From Lingula anatina (lineage: Eukaryota; Brachiopoda; Lingulata; Lingulida; Lingulidae), in the NCBI RefSeq assembly GCF_001039355.2, contig NW_019775380.1, positions 183,637-247,636 of the forward strand: a DNA stretch of 64,000 bases. The letters are read 5' to 3'. Made by a program: the position numbers and the translations under genes. Under the pieces are notes generated by a model. The model saw only the letters and a list, made by a program, of their open reading frames with translations. It had not been told where the DNA came from and made no database searches. Within the stretch, counting starts at the first letter, position 1; every line of letters starts with the position of its first letter. This document shows positions 35,488 through 47,307 of the stretch, one piece after another.

Positions 35488-38400
35488 ATGAATCGTTACA
35501 ATATTTCAAAACAGCTTGGAGATGGGACATATGGCAGTGTATTACTGGCCACTGCAGCAGAGTCAGGGGAAAAAGTGGCTATTAAAAAGTAAGTGCTGTG
35601 CTAATTACCTCTCATTTGTCCTTTCAGATTTTTTATTTTGTTAGTAGAGTTAACTGATGTTATGTATAAATTTTACAAATTCATTAACTCCTTCTTAATT
35701 TAAACTGTATTTATGCCTTTTCATTGGTTTTTTATTTGAAATATCATTACACCAGTAAGAACTGATATAAGCCAGTTGTTGTAGGAAAAGCTACATAGAA
35801 TAAAATTATTATTTTGCTTTTAATCTATAATGGTGAAATTGTTGACTGATGTTATCTTATTCTCTATATCAAGTATTTTGAAGCACTACAGATGTTGTTA
35901 ATCCTGTACAATCCTTTTTTATATAAATTCAGAATGAAGAAAAAGTACTACTCGTGGGACGAATGCTTAAATCTAAGGGAGGTCAAGGTAAGTGATAAAA
36001 TTGAAAGATTTTCTTTTTTATAAAGTTATCACTGCATTGGTTTTTCCCTATATGTCATCATGTTTGTGTGTACTCTTTTTTTTTTTTGAACCCATCTTAT
36101 ACGTTTGTAAGTATTTTTGAAAAAGAGCATTCAAGCATTCTGTGGCTTTGATGAGAAAATGGATTTTTCCACGGGATAATACATCATGATTAGCTGCATT
36201 GGAGCCAGAGATATGGTGATTTACCTGAAGCTATTTTCATAATTACCAGGTGTAACTTGAGGATTAATATAGATTGATTCTTGGATACCTTGAGTGGTGT
36301 TTGTTATGGAGACAGGGTTTACAGCTGATTAATTTTCTTCTTTTGCTGTGAGATAATTTTTTTTTTAATTTCCAATTTTAGAATTTATTATACTTTTTAT
36401 GTAAAGTATTTGTGCACAGTATGAATCATTGTGAATTTATTTGCCAATTCGTTTTTTTTTTTTTTTACGTCAGACGGATTAGGAGATCTACTGAAGCACT
36501 TATGGATAAGATTAAAAGACTAGATATTAGACATTTCTCTTGATGCTATTATAATGAAATAATGGAATAATGGCTCACACAACAACAAGATGCTCCTTTG
36601 ATGGTTGACAGTTTTTTAGACAGAGTTGTATAGCCAATTGTGCATCATAGGTATGCTGAAGGCAAAATGTAGGTTATTCAGTCTACCCATAGGTACATAG
36701 AAACACAAAACCTAATACCATTGGCAAACAGATAGAAGTCGGCATGAATGGTGACCATTTTGTCCTTAGTTAACAGTGTTGACATGGTACCCAGGGAATT
36801 AATGGGTGGCAAACTATCAAAATTCACTTTATCATGCCCAGTCTGACCTTACTTTGTGTCACTGCTTCAGTGCTTGTTTAATTTTAATTCCTTAAAGCTG
36901 GTGAACCCACTTAATTGTAGGTTTAGCATGATTACTTAATTTACCACTTTGTTAATTTTTTTTCAAAAGCACTTGAATCAATTTATATATTTATCATTAA
37001 TGAAATACATGAAAAAATCCATAAGGTAGTTGGTGTGTGTGTGTGTGTGTAAAAATATTATTGAAAAATTTATTTACACTAAATGTGTTTTGATATTTTG
37101 ACATATTGATAGCATGTTTTATGCAGTAATATTTTTTGTTCTTTCAGTCCTTACGAAAGTTGAACCATGCCAATATAGTCAAGTTGAAAGAAGTAATCAG
37201 AGAAAATGATCAACTGTTTTTTGTTTTTGAATTCATGAAGGAGAATTTATATGACATGATGAAATCGAGGTGAGAATATATTAAGAATAGTGTATTGCAA
37301 ACTGTAATGATGCACTGGTATTGGTATTAGAAAGCAATATATGTTATTATGTTTCATTTTGAACAGTCAGTTTATAACATGACTTTTTATTGATTATTCA
37401 GCTTATTTGTGCTGTCGCAAAAAAGATCTTTGTTCAAAGTATAAGAAAATCAAACATTCGAGAAATATTGATCATAAACTCCATTGAAAATATATCCCTT
37501 TATAATAACAAGTAGGTCAGTTATAAAACAACCCGTTTTAAAAGAAACAAAAGGTAATTTGATAAAGAGTAAAATACATTATTCTTAGTTGCCTGGCACC
37601 TTCAACACCATTGGGAATTGTTTTTTTCCACCAACTACTTCAATCAAAGTGTTTTAATATCGGACAGCAACATCACTCACTGCATTGATCGGCTGGATTT
37701 GCAGCACATTAACCTGTATGTGACACACACACATGCACACAGTCTGGCAAATCAATATCTGCTCAATTGGAAATTGTATTAGTGTTGTCAGTGTCAGGGG
37801 AGACGGTAGGCAAAAGGGTGCTGGATGCTTGCTCATACATATTGATACCTGTCTGGTTATTTACCTGTATCCAAAACTCACAATAACAGTTACAACAGTA
37901 TGAGTGATATATGAAGACAATCTTTTGTTTAATGTTTTGGTGGATTGAACACACACTTGTTGAATTTTTAAGTTATATCTGTCAATTTCAATCCTTCCCT
38001 GTTAGCAAAGCAACTGCAATAAGTGTGAAAAAAATTAACTTCAGTATTATCAAAGATAAATCATACATTGCTATCTGAGACACTTAGTATTCTGCTAAAT
38101 GTCAGCTGGATATATGATTCAAGTAAATGATTTTACATGATGTGTTGTGTTTTTTATTAACACTGTATGATATACCTATTTTCTGTGAACTTCCCAGTTT
38201 TGGCTTATTTGTTTTTACTGGAATGATCAGTGCTACCCATCCAGCTTTTTTCTCTTGATTTTTTTTTTGACTTATGACCTTTGAAATCTTAATAGTAACA
38301 TTTTTCTTTTACTTTTTCAGAGACAAACTCTTTCCTGAATCTGCTATTAGAAACATTACATATCAGGTGATGCAGGGGCTTGCTTTTATGCATAAACATG

Positions 38401-41400
38401 GTAAGATATTTCTTTGTTTCTGCCTGTCTTTCTTCGATTCATTTATTTTCCTTTTTTCATTTTTCTACTTTTTCAAGGTAAGCTTATTGAGAAAATTGAG
38501 TACGACAAACAGTCTTATCCAGTCTATTATGAATAAATATTGAAGTAGCATAAATCTGTTAAATGTTGCTCTTTTTAACAGGCTTTTTCCACAGAGATTT
38601 AAAGCCAGAGAACATTCTGACCTCAGACCTAGATTTAGTTAAAATAGCAGACTTTGGCTTGGCCAGAGAGACACGGTCACGGCCACCTTACACTGACTAT
38701 GTGTCCACTAGATGGTAAAAATGATGTCTTTGTATTCAGTGTGTGGCATGGGCTAATGCATAGTGTGTGTTGCACAGTAAAGGGAAATGGTTTCACATGC
38801 ACACTGTGAGTCCCCAGGGAATGAAAATAATTAACCATCCCCAAGGCTTTGGCAATCAGCCAGCATACGTCTTTTTGGTTTTTGTGGAAATTATTGTGAG
38901 CATGAGAGACTGCTTCGCTTTACAGATAATGAATTAAAAACCGGATTAAGTTGGTTGCATGTCTATGATATGACCACAGCAAATCAATTACAGTAATTAC
39001 TGAAAGTCCCAGATGGTTTCAGTGTGTGATCATACTCAATGAATTTTTTTGCTGATTTCAATTGCCATGGCTACCATCCTTGTTTACTGTAAACAAAAAG
39101 TGGTCGTAACTAATGCTGAGACATGCTCCCAACAACACTCGGTGGCACACATGGGTTCATGTGGTGGGTTGCAATTTGTGTGCATGGTGCACCTTATAAT
39201 CCTTGCTTTATAACTGTCCAGGTTATTTCCACCGAGATATGAAACCTGAAAACCTCCTATGCACGGGGCCTGAACTGGTAAAAATTGCGGATTTGGGCTT
39301 GGCCAGAGAAATCCGCTCCAGACCTCCCTACACAGATTATGTTTCTACACGATGGTTAGTTTTTCTTTTTTTTTGCTAACAATACTAATATTTGTATATG
39401 GTGCAAGCTATGATTTATATTTATTGATTTTTAATACTAAGCACTTACTGTAGGTGTTGGGGTGATGATAAATAATACAAGAAACTGAACTGACCTTATC
39501 AGGAAAAAATGCTTGGTTGTAGCCATGGCGCCGCAGCAGCTTGGTTTTGTAACCTAGCACCTTGTGTACTTGCTGTTGTTTCATATTGTCATTCAGATTT
39601 TGAGAATCTTGCTTGATATAATAGTTGGAGTTTGAAAAAAATTTGTATGCAAATGAAACATTTTTCTTTTATTTTTATGGTATTTATGTACTACCAATAT
39701 TGTAATAGTTGTAATGAATTGTTTTCTGGTTACAGTTATATTAACATGAGAAAGTTTCCAATATAAGTCATTAAGCATATGGCACACTTTGGCAAAGTAT
39801 TTCAAAATTTTCTTACCTAAAGAGAACTGAAATATAAGTTATCACTGTACATGCTAAAAAAAAAAACCTCACCAAAATATGGTTCAAATATTCAAATCGA
39901 AAGTATTTTTTCTGTCAGGTATCGTGCCCCAGAAGTCCTTCTCAGGTCCACCAATTACAGCTCCCCTATTGACATGTGGGCAGTTGGGTGTATCATGGCA
40001 GAACTGTACACGTTACGCCCTCTTTTTCCTGGAAGTAGTGAAATTGACGAGATTTTTAAAATCTGCTCTGTCCTGGGCACGCCAACAAAGGTTTGTATTA
40101 ACCTGAAATTGTAATTATTCCTTAGATGTCAAAAAAGTTCAAACTAATTCATATCTGTTGTATTTTTGCCCTGATTTTTATAAGATTTTATAAGATTATA
40201 AGATTTTTATAAGATTTTATAAAATCTTTTCTAATGTATGTTAATAATTGCCATTTATCATACTTAATGAGATTCACTTTTTATAGTTGTTAATGAATTT
40301 TTTTGCCCGTGATTCATTCAGATGGACTGGCCAGAGGGACATCAATTAGCAGCAGCCATGAACTTCAGGTGGCCACAATGTGTTCCCACCAATCTTAAGA
40401 CACTTATCCCAAATGCTAGCAATGATGCTATCAGTCTCATGAGAGATCTCTTGCTCTGGGACCCTAAGAAACGGCCAACAGCGAGTCAGGCACTTCGATA
40501 TCCTTATTTCCAAGTTGGTCAGAATCTTGGAGTTAATACAACACAAACACCGCAACAGAGGAACACTGTGTCTTCTCATCAGGCCCCCCAGCAAGTGCAC
40601 AGGCCTTTACAAGAGCAGAAACAGAATGTGTTACCTGCCATACCTAACCAAGCACAGAAACAGACAACAAATGTAAGTTTGTTTTTACATTTGTTTTGAC
40701 CAATGCACCTAAATGTATTCATGATGTGAAGATGTATGCATTTTGTATTATGCTTAAAAAAATTATTACAAATAATGGAACATTTCCAAAAATTATTTTA
40801 CTTGTGTTTTCTGAAGTGTTGAAGTCAAATAATTTTTTGGTGTTTTCCCATTGAGCATGTTTTTATTTTATTTTATTTTATTTATTATTTTGCAGGAATT
40901 TACTACAACTAAAAAGAGTGGTACATCACGGAAGCGCTGGGGTGCTGGTCATGACAGCTGGGATGACTGGGATGACATGGACTTTAGTTCTAGTATAAAC
41001 AAAAAGCCATTGGCTCATGTAGGAAAGAAACAGACGGATGATGACTTCTTGAGGTAAATAATGGTGAATGGTGTCTATGGAAATGTGCACAAGATTAGTC
41101 CTCATTAAGGCTAGTTAGTAATGGCGGGTGTAAACCGGACAGTTTTTTGGCATGTTTGTAATTTTTCTCATGTGCGTTAGCCAATGCCATCAGCAACATT
41201 TATAATATAAACTGTTGTGACAATTTAATCTTGCATGTTAACAATAAAGATCGATAAAGTAAGTTTTCTTTTGGTAGATGTTTTCAAACCACTGCTTGAA
41301 GGAGGTGAATATTATAGTTTGGTTTATTTGTGCATTGAAATTCTAAATAAAACAGTTGAATATTATATCTATTCATACTATGTGTATTGCAGTAGTCTTA

Positions 41401-44024
41401 AAGAGAAGCCTGTCCACAAGCCAGTTGGTGCTGTTGGTAGAATGGGCTCTGGGAGATCCTCAGCATCTTCAGCAAAGCAACATTACTTGAACAAGGCCAG
41501 GTATCTACCAGGTAAGGTAACTGACAGTAGTAATCAAGCTATGCCAAAACTCATTTGTTATCACCATCTTGGTGTAATAGCCAGAATATGTGTAAAGTTG
41601 TAAAGAAGTAGCACATTGAAGAGTCTGACCATTTTCTTAAGGTGTTTGGGAACAATCAAAAATAAAGATTAAAAATATGTAAAGCTTAAATAGATAATCT
41701 AACTTTAAAGCAGTATTCACCATTTTACTTTCTCTCCCCTAAGGTATCAACACACGAGAAAGTGCCAAATACAGTGCCTCTACTTGGGGGACAAATAAAG
41801 CCAATGTAGGGACCATGAACATTAACAGGACAAATAATGGTAAGTAACAACAACAGTGACTGCTGGGTTAAACAAGCTAGGTGCTGTACAGCAAAAGCAA
41901 TGTTCACGTGTTAAAGGTTTTTCTATAAACTTATGCCTTTGATATATACCTTTGATAGAAGTATTACATGCAAAAAAAAAAAAAAAATAGTAATAATAAA
42001 AAACTATTTTGATGTGATATTTCAGGTATTGTTTGTCATGTTGTTTGTGTCTTTATTTAATTTATTTTGGATTGCTTTGACGTGTCTTTTTTAAACGGTG
42101 TATTACATAATGGATAATTTAATTAATTTCATTTTGGTGTCTGTTCTGCTTATGATGGTTGCACCTTTTTGTTTTTCTTCCTTCACAGCTAATGCAGGGG
42201 GCACTACAACAGGCTATGTCCCCTCCTTCTTGGGCTCTGCAAATAAAAACAGTGAGTCATGCCTTTTTATTTTGTTTTAGTTGGCACATTTTTGGTTAAA
42301 TGCCTTTTATATTTAGTTTCTGTGCATATCTCCTTAATGTTATCCTCTAGCTCATGATTTACAAGGGTAGCATGCTCATTTTTCGTGCTAATATTACCAT
42401 GCTCAAAATCCTGCCTGAAGTTCAGGATTGATTTGTAAATCAAAGTTGATTAATAAAGAGGACTTTTGAATTGCCTGATTTTAATACACGTTTCTTACAT
42501 TGATCTCTTCCTAATTCTTGTTAACCCTTATTTTTTTTCAGATTATGGAGCTGGAGGCTGGAAAAGACAGCAGCCCACAGTGTTACCGTCACTTAATAAG
42601 AATTCGGCAGGTGTCCGGTCAGGGCAGCAGGTGCAGGTCACTGGAAGGACGGACTGGGCAGCTAAGTAAGGACACGCTGCTTGAATGTTGTTAAATATTA
42701 TATTAGGAGCACAGCGTTAGCTTGTAAACAGCAAAATAAATTGAAAAGTTGCATGTTACTTACACTGCACATTTTCAGTTTTCCCTTTGATATCGCTAGA
42801 TGACTTGTAATGTGGTTGGTAATTTAAAAATGCCATCACCATTCCCCCATTTTTGAAGGCAGTTCTTTGCATTATTACAACAGGAATTGAGACATCAATC
42901 TCATTGAGGTGTTACTAAACATCACTGTGGTATCTTTTACCCAGGACACTGTTCTACTCTTTCTTTTCCCTGAGTAAAATGTATGCTTTGCTCCTTTTCC
43001 ATAATGTCATCATGTGTACATATGTGTACAATGTACATATTAACATTATTACAACTTTTAACAAAGATAACATTCAGAGGGTGATTTACCTTATCATTGT
43101 GTTCCCCATTGTTGTCTTGTCTTGTTTTATGTGTTTTTATAAGTCTGTGGTTGATATAAATTGTTGTGTGTTGTCTTCTCTCCAGCAGTCAGGATGAAGG
43201 TAAGCTGCTATCAGCCACATCCTGAATAAAAAACATTCTTAGCTTGGGTGATAGGGCTGTTTGCAGGTTTGATAGCTGTTCACATTGTCATCCCCACCCT
43301 CACCCTATGACCGAGTTATTGAGAGTGTGAACCATCTGTGTACAGACATTACTTTTCCACAGTCAACCTCACACCATGCTTTCTTTACCACGAATGAATT
43401 TTTCCCAAACAAATACTGCCTTGGGTGATCACAGTTTCTCTTTTGGTCATTTCTTTACCATTAAACAGAAGCATGTTTGTGGAGAAATTTTTTTGATTTG
43501 TGTGCAGCCTTTAAGTATTATATCCTGTACTGGTCACCTAATGTTTCAATCATGAACCCATCATTACCAGTCTTGTCTTCTTTGTAATCTGAACTTTAAA
43601 TCTGCACACATTCAGTCACATGTGCAAACTTTCTGTCATCCTTGCACAGCCCACTTTTGCCATTCCAAATTCTTCATACAAGAAAAATAGTTTTACTAAA
43701 TTATTGAGGAACATATATTCTAGCTCAAAAGCAATTCCTTCATCCTAATTTTCCCTTTTATTTGCACTTCACATTTTTCTTACACATTACATAATGTAAA
43801 TGTATCTTGATGTTAATGGGGCAGACCTTGAAAATAGTTATGGCAATTTTATTCTTCTTTCACACTTGTGGAGCCAGGTTATATTTATTTGTGTGTGGCC
43901 ATGTGTGTGCAGAGAATTTGGTGGGGGGACTTTTATTATGTGTCTATCCAAAATGTGTTTAATTTTGTTAGCTAGACAAACTGACCAAAATTTCTTTCTT
44001 TTTAATTTCAGATACTTGAAGTGA
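35488..44024 (+). CDS. MAK: MAK/CILK1-type (RCK family) ciliary Ser/Thr kinase, complete
   Basis: Exons: 35488-35588, 35933-35987, 37148-37269, 38321-38400, then 38582-38714 or 39222-39354, then 39919-40090, 40322-40672, 40896-41053, 41393-41511, 41744-41839, 42189-42251, 42542-42665, 44012-44024. The phases join to about 528 residues. Family members act in cilia, controlling length and intraflagellar transport turnaround. Visible are the Gly loop GDGTYGSV (11-18), Lys33 in VAIK, HRD (123-125), DFG or DLG (143-145) and TDY (157-159, the dual phosphorylation site at the same numbering as in human MAK/CILK1). The APE motif, [19 protein letters not shown] and [19 protein letters not shown] follow. 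The tail is Gln-rich, then basic (SRKRWG), then has [22 protein letters not shown] and GRTDWAAK, conserved MAK tail blocks. It is shorter than the vertebrate proteins (about 620-630). MAK and CILK1 cannot be separated here; nematode DYF-5 is another relative. Confidence 0.93.
37032..37050 (+). repeat. (GT)n microsatellite
   Basis: Dinucleotide GT run in an intron of the kinase gene. Confidence 0.9.
38582..38714 (+). CDS. Mutually exclusive kinase core exon A (HRDLKPEN / DFG form)
   Basis: The exon is 133 bp, with acceptor TTTTTAACAG and donor TG|GTAAAA. It starts in phase 1 (completing Gly120) and ends after TG of the Trp codon. It encodes [17 protein letters not shown], then [18 protein letters not shown] and YTDYVSTR. 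It carries all catalytic residues: HRD Asp125, Asn130 and DFG Asp143. The stretch after KPEN ([10 protein letters not shown]) departs from the family pattern LLCxGPELVK, which exon B keeps. It is equal in length and phase to exon B. Confidence 0.88.
39222..39354 (+). CDS. Mutually exclusive kinase core exon B (HRDMKPEN / DLG form)
   Basis: The exon is 133 bp, with acceptor AACTGTCCAG and donor TG|GTTAGT, and has the same phases as exon A. It encodes [17 protein letters not shown], then [18 protein letters not shown] and YTDYVSTR. Protein identity to exon A is about 35 of 45 residues, while nucleotides have diverged more, mainly at silent sites, which implies selection on both. Outside two changes (HRDL to HRDM, DFG to DLG) it is closer than A to vertebrate MAK/CILK1. 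The intact frame and splice sites argue against a decayed exon. Joining A to B would shift the frame. Confidence 0.88.
43186..43199 (+). other. Candidate alternative microexon near the kinase C-terminus
   Basis: A strong pyrimidine tract (TTGTCTTCTCTCCAG, then a second CAG) precedes 14 bases (or 11 with the second AG), which end at a consensus donor GTAAGC. Skipped, the last codons give AKYLK and stop, matching the family's ...AKY ending. Included as 14 bases, the end becomes ANSQDEDT and stop. It is therefore an optional C-terminal switch; use is not proven. Confidence 0.5.
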
Positions 44025-45125
44025 TTCTATAGATGTCTGTAAAGGCTGTTAAATTGATCAGCAAACCAGAGGAGAAAAATCTTTAAATGAAGAAAAAAGA
44101 ATCATGAACTCTGCGATTTGCAAAGAAATATCTAGCTTATGACAATCGAGCAGTTTTATGAAAAGACAGATTTAAAGAACATGTTGTGTAAGTCCAGTTT
44201 TAAGTTACATTAAGGAGTCCTACAAGACTAAGTGCACGTTTGTTGATCATATATCAACTGCTGTTATAGGAATGGTACAGAGATCTTGTTAATTTTATGT
44301 ACATATAGAATCTGAACAGATCTTTGATGGTGTTCCTCATTCATTGTGGATCATATAATGCATCAAATATTTATTGACATTATGAAATTTCTCACATTGT
44401 TCATTTCAAGTTTGTTTTTAAATATCAATCATCTTTGCAATGTATATATTATAGCTATATAAGCAGATATTTTACAACTAAAATAACATGTTGTACTGGT
44501 TGTATAAATAGTTTTTCTGAACTGTACAATGTAGTTCATATTAATGTGCGACTTTATTTAATGATATGACATTTCCATGACTAGTGATGACTTTTTGTCA
44601 GTCTGCTTCATGAATATCCATTTGATTCTTCAATTTAACTTTCCCTCCTATTTTTTTAATTGCCTTTGAATGTTTTAGATCTTACATGTTGCTATGCTTT
44701 AGCTGTAAAATTGCTTTTGGAAAACATAATAACAGTCAGTCAAAATCAGATATACCAGTGGAAAAAATGCAGAAGCACAATGTATCTTAAAAATTGATCT
44801 AGAAAGTGAATGAAAGATGACCCATTGGACATCAGCACTGTACACCCTCATTTCAGGATTTGTTCATAATGATTATTCATATTTCATTTCTTTATGACTA
44901 CTGACTATAAATATTTTTAATTATTATAATTGCTTTACTGGCCTAGTTTAGGATGTATATTTGTCATGCAGTCAACCTGAACAGAGAATTTTTTTAAATT
45001 CATTATTTGAAACTTGGAATGTACCTGTCATGAATGCAATATTACTTGCTTGGTTGTAGTTTACCAAATGATACATCTCTGTATATTAAAATTACAGAAT
45101 AAATCTCTTATTGTAAATTTATCCA
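44025..45125 (+). other. 3' UTR of the MAK-type kinase
   Basis: AT-rich sequence after the stop codon, with a canonical AATAAA at 45098-45103. The exact cleavage point is unknown. Confidence 0.6.
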
Positions 45126-45305
45126 GAGTTTTTCAAGTTCCATTTATAAGATCATGTATAAAACATGCCAATTTTAGTCATACAAATGAACTTTTTGTAG
45201 TTTGGTATGTCATTTTATAACACTTTAGTACATTTCAAAAGAGGCAATCTTGGGAAGTGACACGAAAAGAAAAAGTGCAGTGCTTGATTTCCTGGGATAA
45301 AATGA

Positions 45306-46196
45306 TTTATTGGTTATCTAGATATGTACAGAGAAAAGATTGATAGTCACCTCTTCCACAAATATTTACAATTGTCATCAATAAATCCCCTCAAGTATAT
45401 ATAAACTTAATCTCTCTTAGAGAAATAATTAAATAATAGCTTCAAAAAATGTTACAATGAAATATGTAGATTCCTATCAAGCATCAAAAGAGAAACATGA
45501 TAACTTGATTTCATTGAAAAGGAAACAAACTGGTAGTTACTATAGAAATCCTAATATAACCAAGTAAGTGGTTGAATTGTTTAGACATGTCCTAAACTGA
45601 CACCCACTACATAAACCAACCAATTCCTTTATGCAAAACTACGAGCAGAGACCTCGAGATAATCTAGAGACAGTTTATTGCACAATGGTTCAAAATACCA
45701 GTAGTACTCCCTTTACATATTGCTATAATTCATATAGATAGAAATGGTATAATCAACCAATGAAAAAGATTTGTTTTGTAAATAAATGTAAAACATTATC
45801 AGTTTTCTCCCAATAAAATTAAAGCACATTCTCACTGATATTGATGATTCTATTTAATAGGTACTGCTTCTACTTCCACAACTGTGAATGCTGTACATAC
45901 TAAAATGTATATACATGTGTGCAGCATAATTCCAATTTAAGACACCTCTGCATAAAGATTTAAGCAGTGAAAGGCAAAAACAATGGAAACTGAAGCACTT
46001 CTATCTTCCTTTCCAGATTAAAGAAGTCTAATCACATACAAGCACTCTACGTCCTACTTGAGCAGTCTTGTTCCTCTTTTCTATATACTCCATATGATAT
46101 CTAAATTATGAAATGCCAAGCTGGCAATATGGCGAAAAAGTCTCTGTAAAAACAAGTTGGTGTTGGCCTAAGCACCTTTTTCAAGCCACCAATGAC
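45306..46196 (-). other. 3' UTR of the L3MBTL-type gene
   Basis: The sequence follows the stop at 46199-46197. Minus-strand AATAAA signals lie at 45311-45306 and near 45673. The end lies about 200 bp from the end of the kinase transcript, so the two genes converge tail-to-tail. Confidence 0.55.
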
Positions 46197-46806
46197 CTAT
46201 AATTCAACAGTCTTCTTAAACATGACGATGCTATTGTATATCTTCAAAGCTGGGCCAAGCTTTATGTTCATAATTTTCACAATATCTGCCTGATTCAGTA
46301 ATAGGAAGGCTTCGCCATCAATTTGCTGTAAAACGAATATATTAAACTTGTTACTTGATACAAAGCACGCCCATTATCACATAAGTACTGAATAAAGACA
46401 ATATGTAGCAAATAATTCTTAAGTGTTGGTCCACTGCAAATACAATATAAGTTGTAAGTAGTTAACATTAAATAAATGAAGAAATATACAAAAGCTTATG
46501 ACTGAACAAAGCATCTGTACTTAAACTGAACTGTCGTACACTGTCAAAATGAACTGTGTAAAAAAACTAAAGCCCTCACCTCTTCTTTGAAGACATTAGC
46601 TTGTTCCATACATCCTGGCAATGTCCTGATGAAGTTGGCCACATCATCAATGCTCCACTTGGCCACCTGGCCCCCCAGGATCTTGTCTACACCAGGCAAC
46701 AGTTTGGAATGTTGCTCCCAGCACAGGGGCATGTCTTTGTTGGGAGTAGGGGCTGACGGGGGCATAAACACTGACTGGTGGATACCCTGGTGGAGGGCAT
46801 GCATGT
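46197..46806 (-). CDS. SAM domain, last two exons of the L3MBTL-type gene
   Basis: Exons 46806-46580 and 46325-46197. The segment includes [31 protein letters not shown] and [17 protein letters not shown], then [17 protein letters not shown] and stop. This matches the SAM domain that ends L3MBTL proteins and mediates self-association. Confidence 0.93.
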
Positions 46807-47267
46807 CTGGAATAGAGGAGTAGACTTTATAAAGCAGGGCATCTCTGTAATGCCCTGTACGTGACTGAAGATTAATATGTCATTTTTACATTGATGCAGT
46901 GCACTCCTTTTACGTAGCTCTTAAATACACTCTGGTCTATTGGATAAGCATGTGAAACATAGCATTGGATGCATTCTACAACGTAAGTTTCATTCCCCTT
47001 TAAGAGTTGCTGTATTAAAATAATTAATCATAACTTATCCCAAAGGAGGTGTACCTTTAGGTTCTCTGTATTCCTCCTTCAGTAAACGCCTGTTTCCATG
47101 GAATTTATGCCTAAAACATCAAAATATACAATTATAATACATCTATATACATTTCTTTTCAAATTCATTCTAAAATGAGCCTTTCTCAAATTTCCAAGAT
47201 AATAGCTAGCGACTTCTTTATGCATTAATACATTGCAAAAAATTAAATTAAAAAAAAAAAAAAATAA

Positions 47268-47307
<40 letters not shown>

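Noticed and set aside
39222-39354. Exon B as a decaying pseudo-exon
   Set aside because: It keeps an intact frame, both splice sites, exact length and phase, and the conserved catalytic residues. Divergence from exon A is mostly silent or conservative.
41235-41603. 122-codon plus-strand frame as a separate gene
   Set aside because: It is the kinase exon 41393-41511 read through into its introns.
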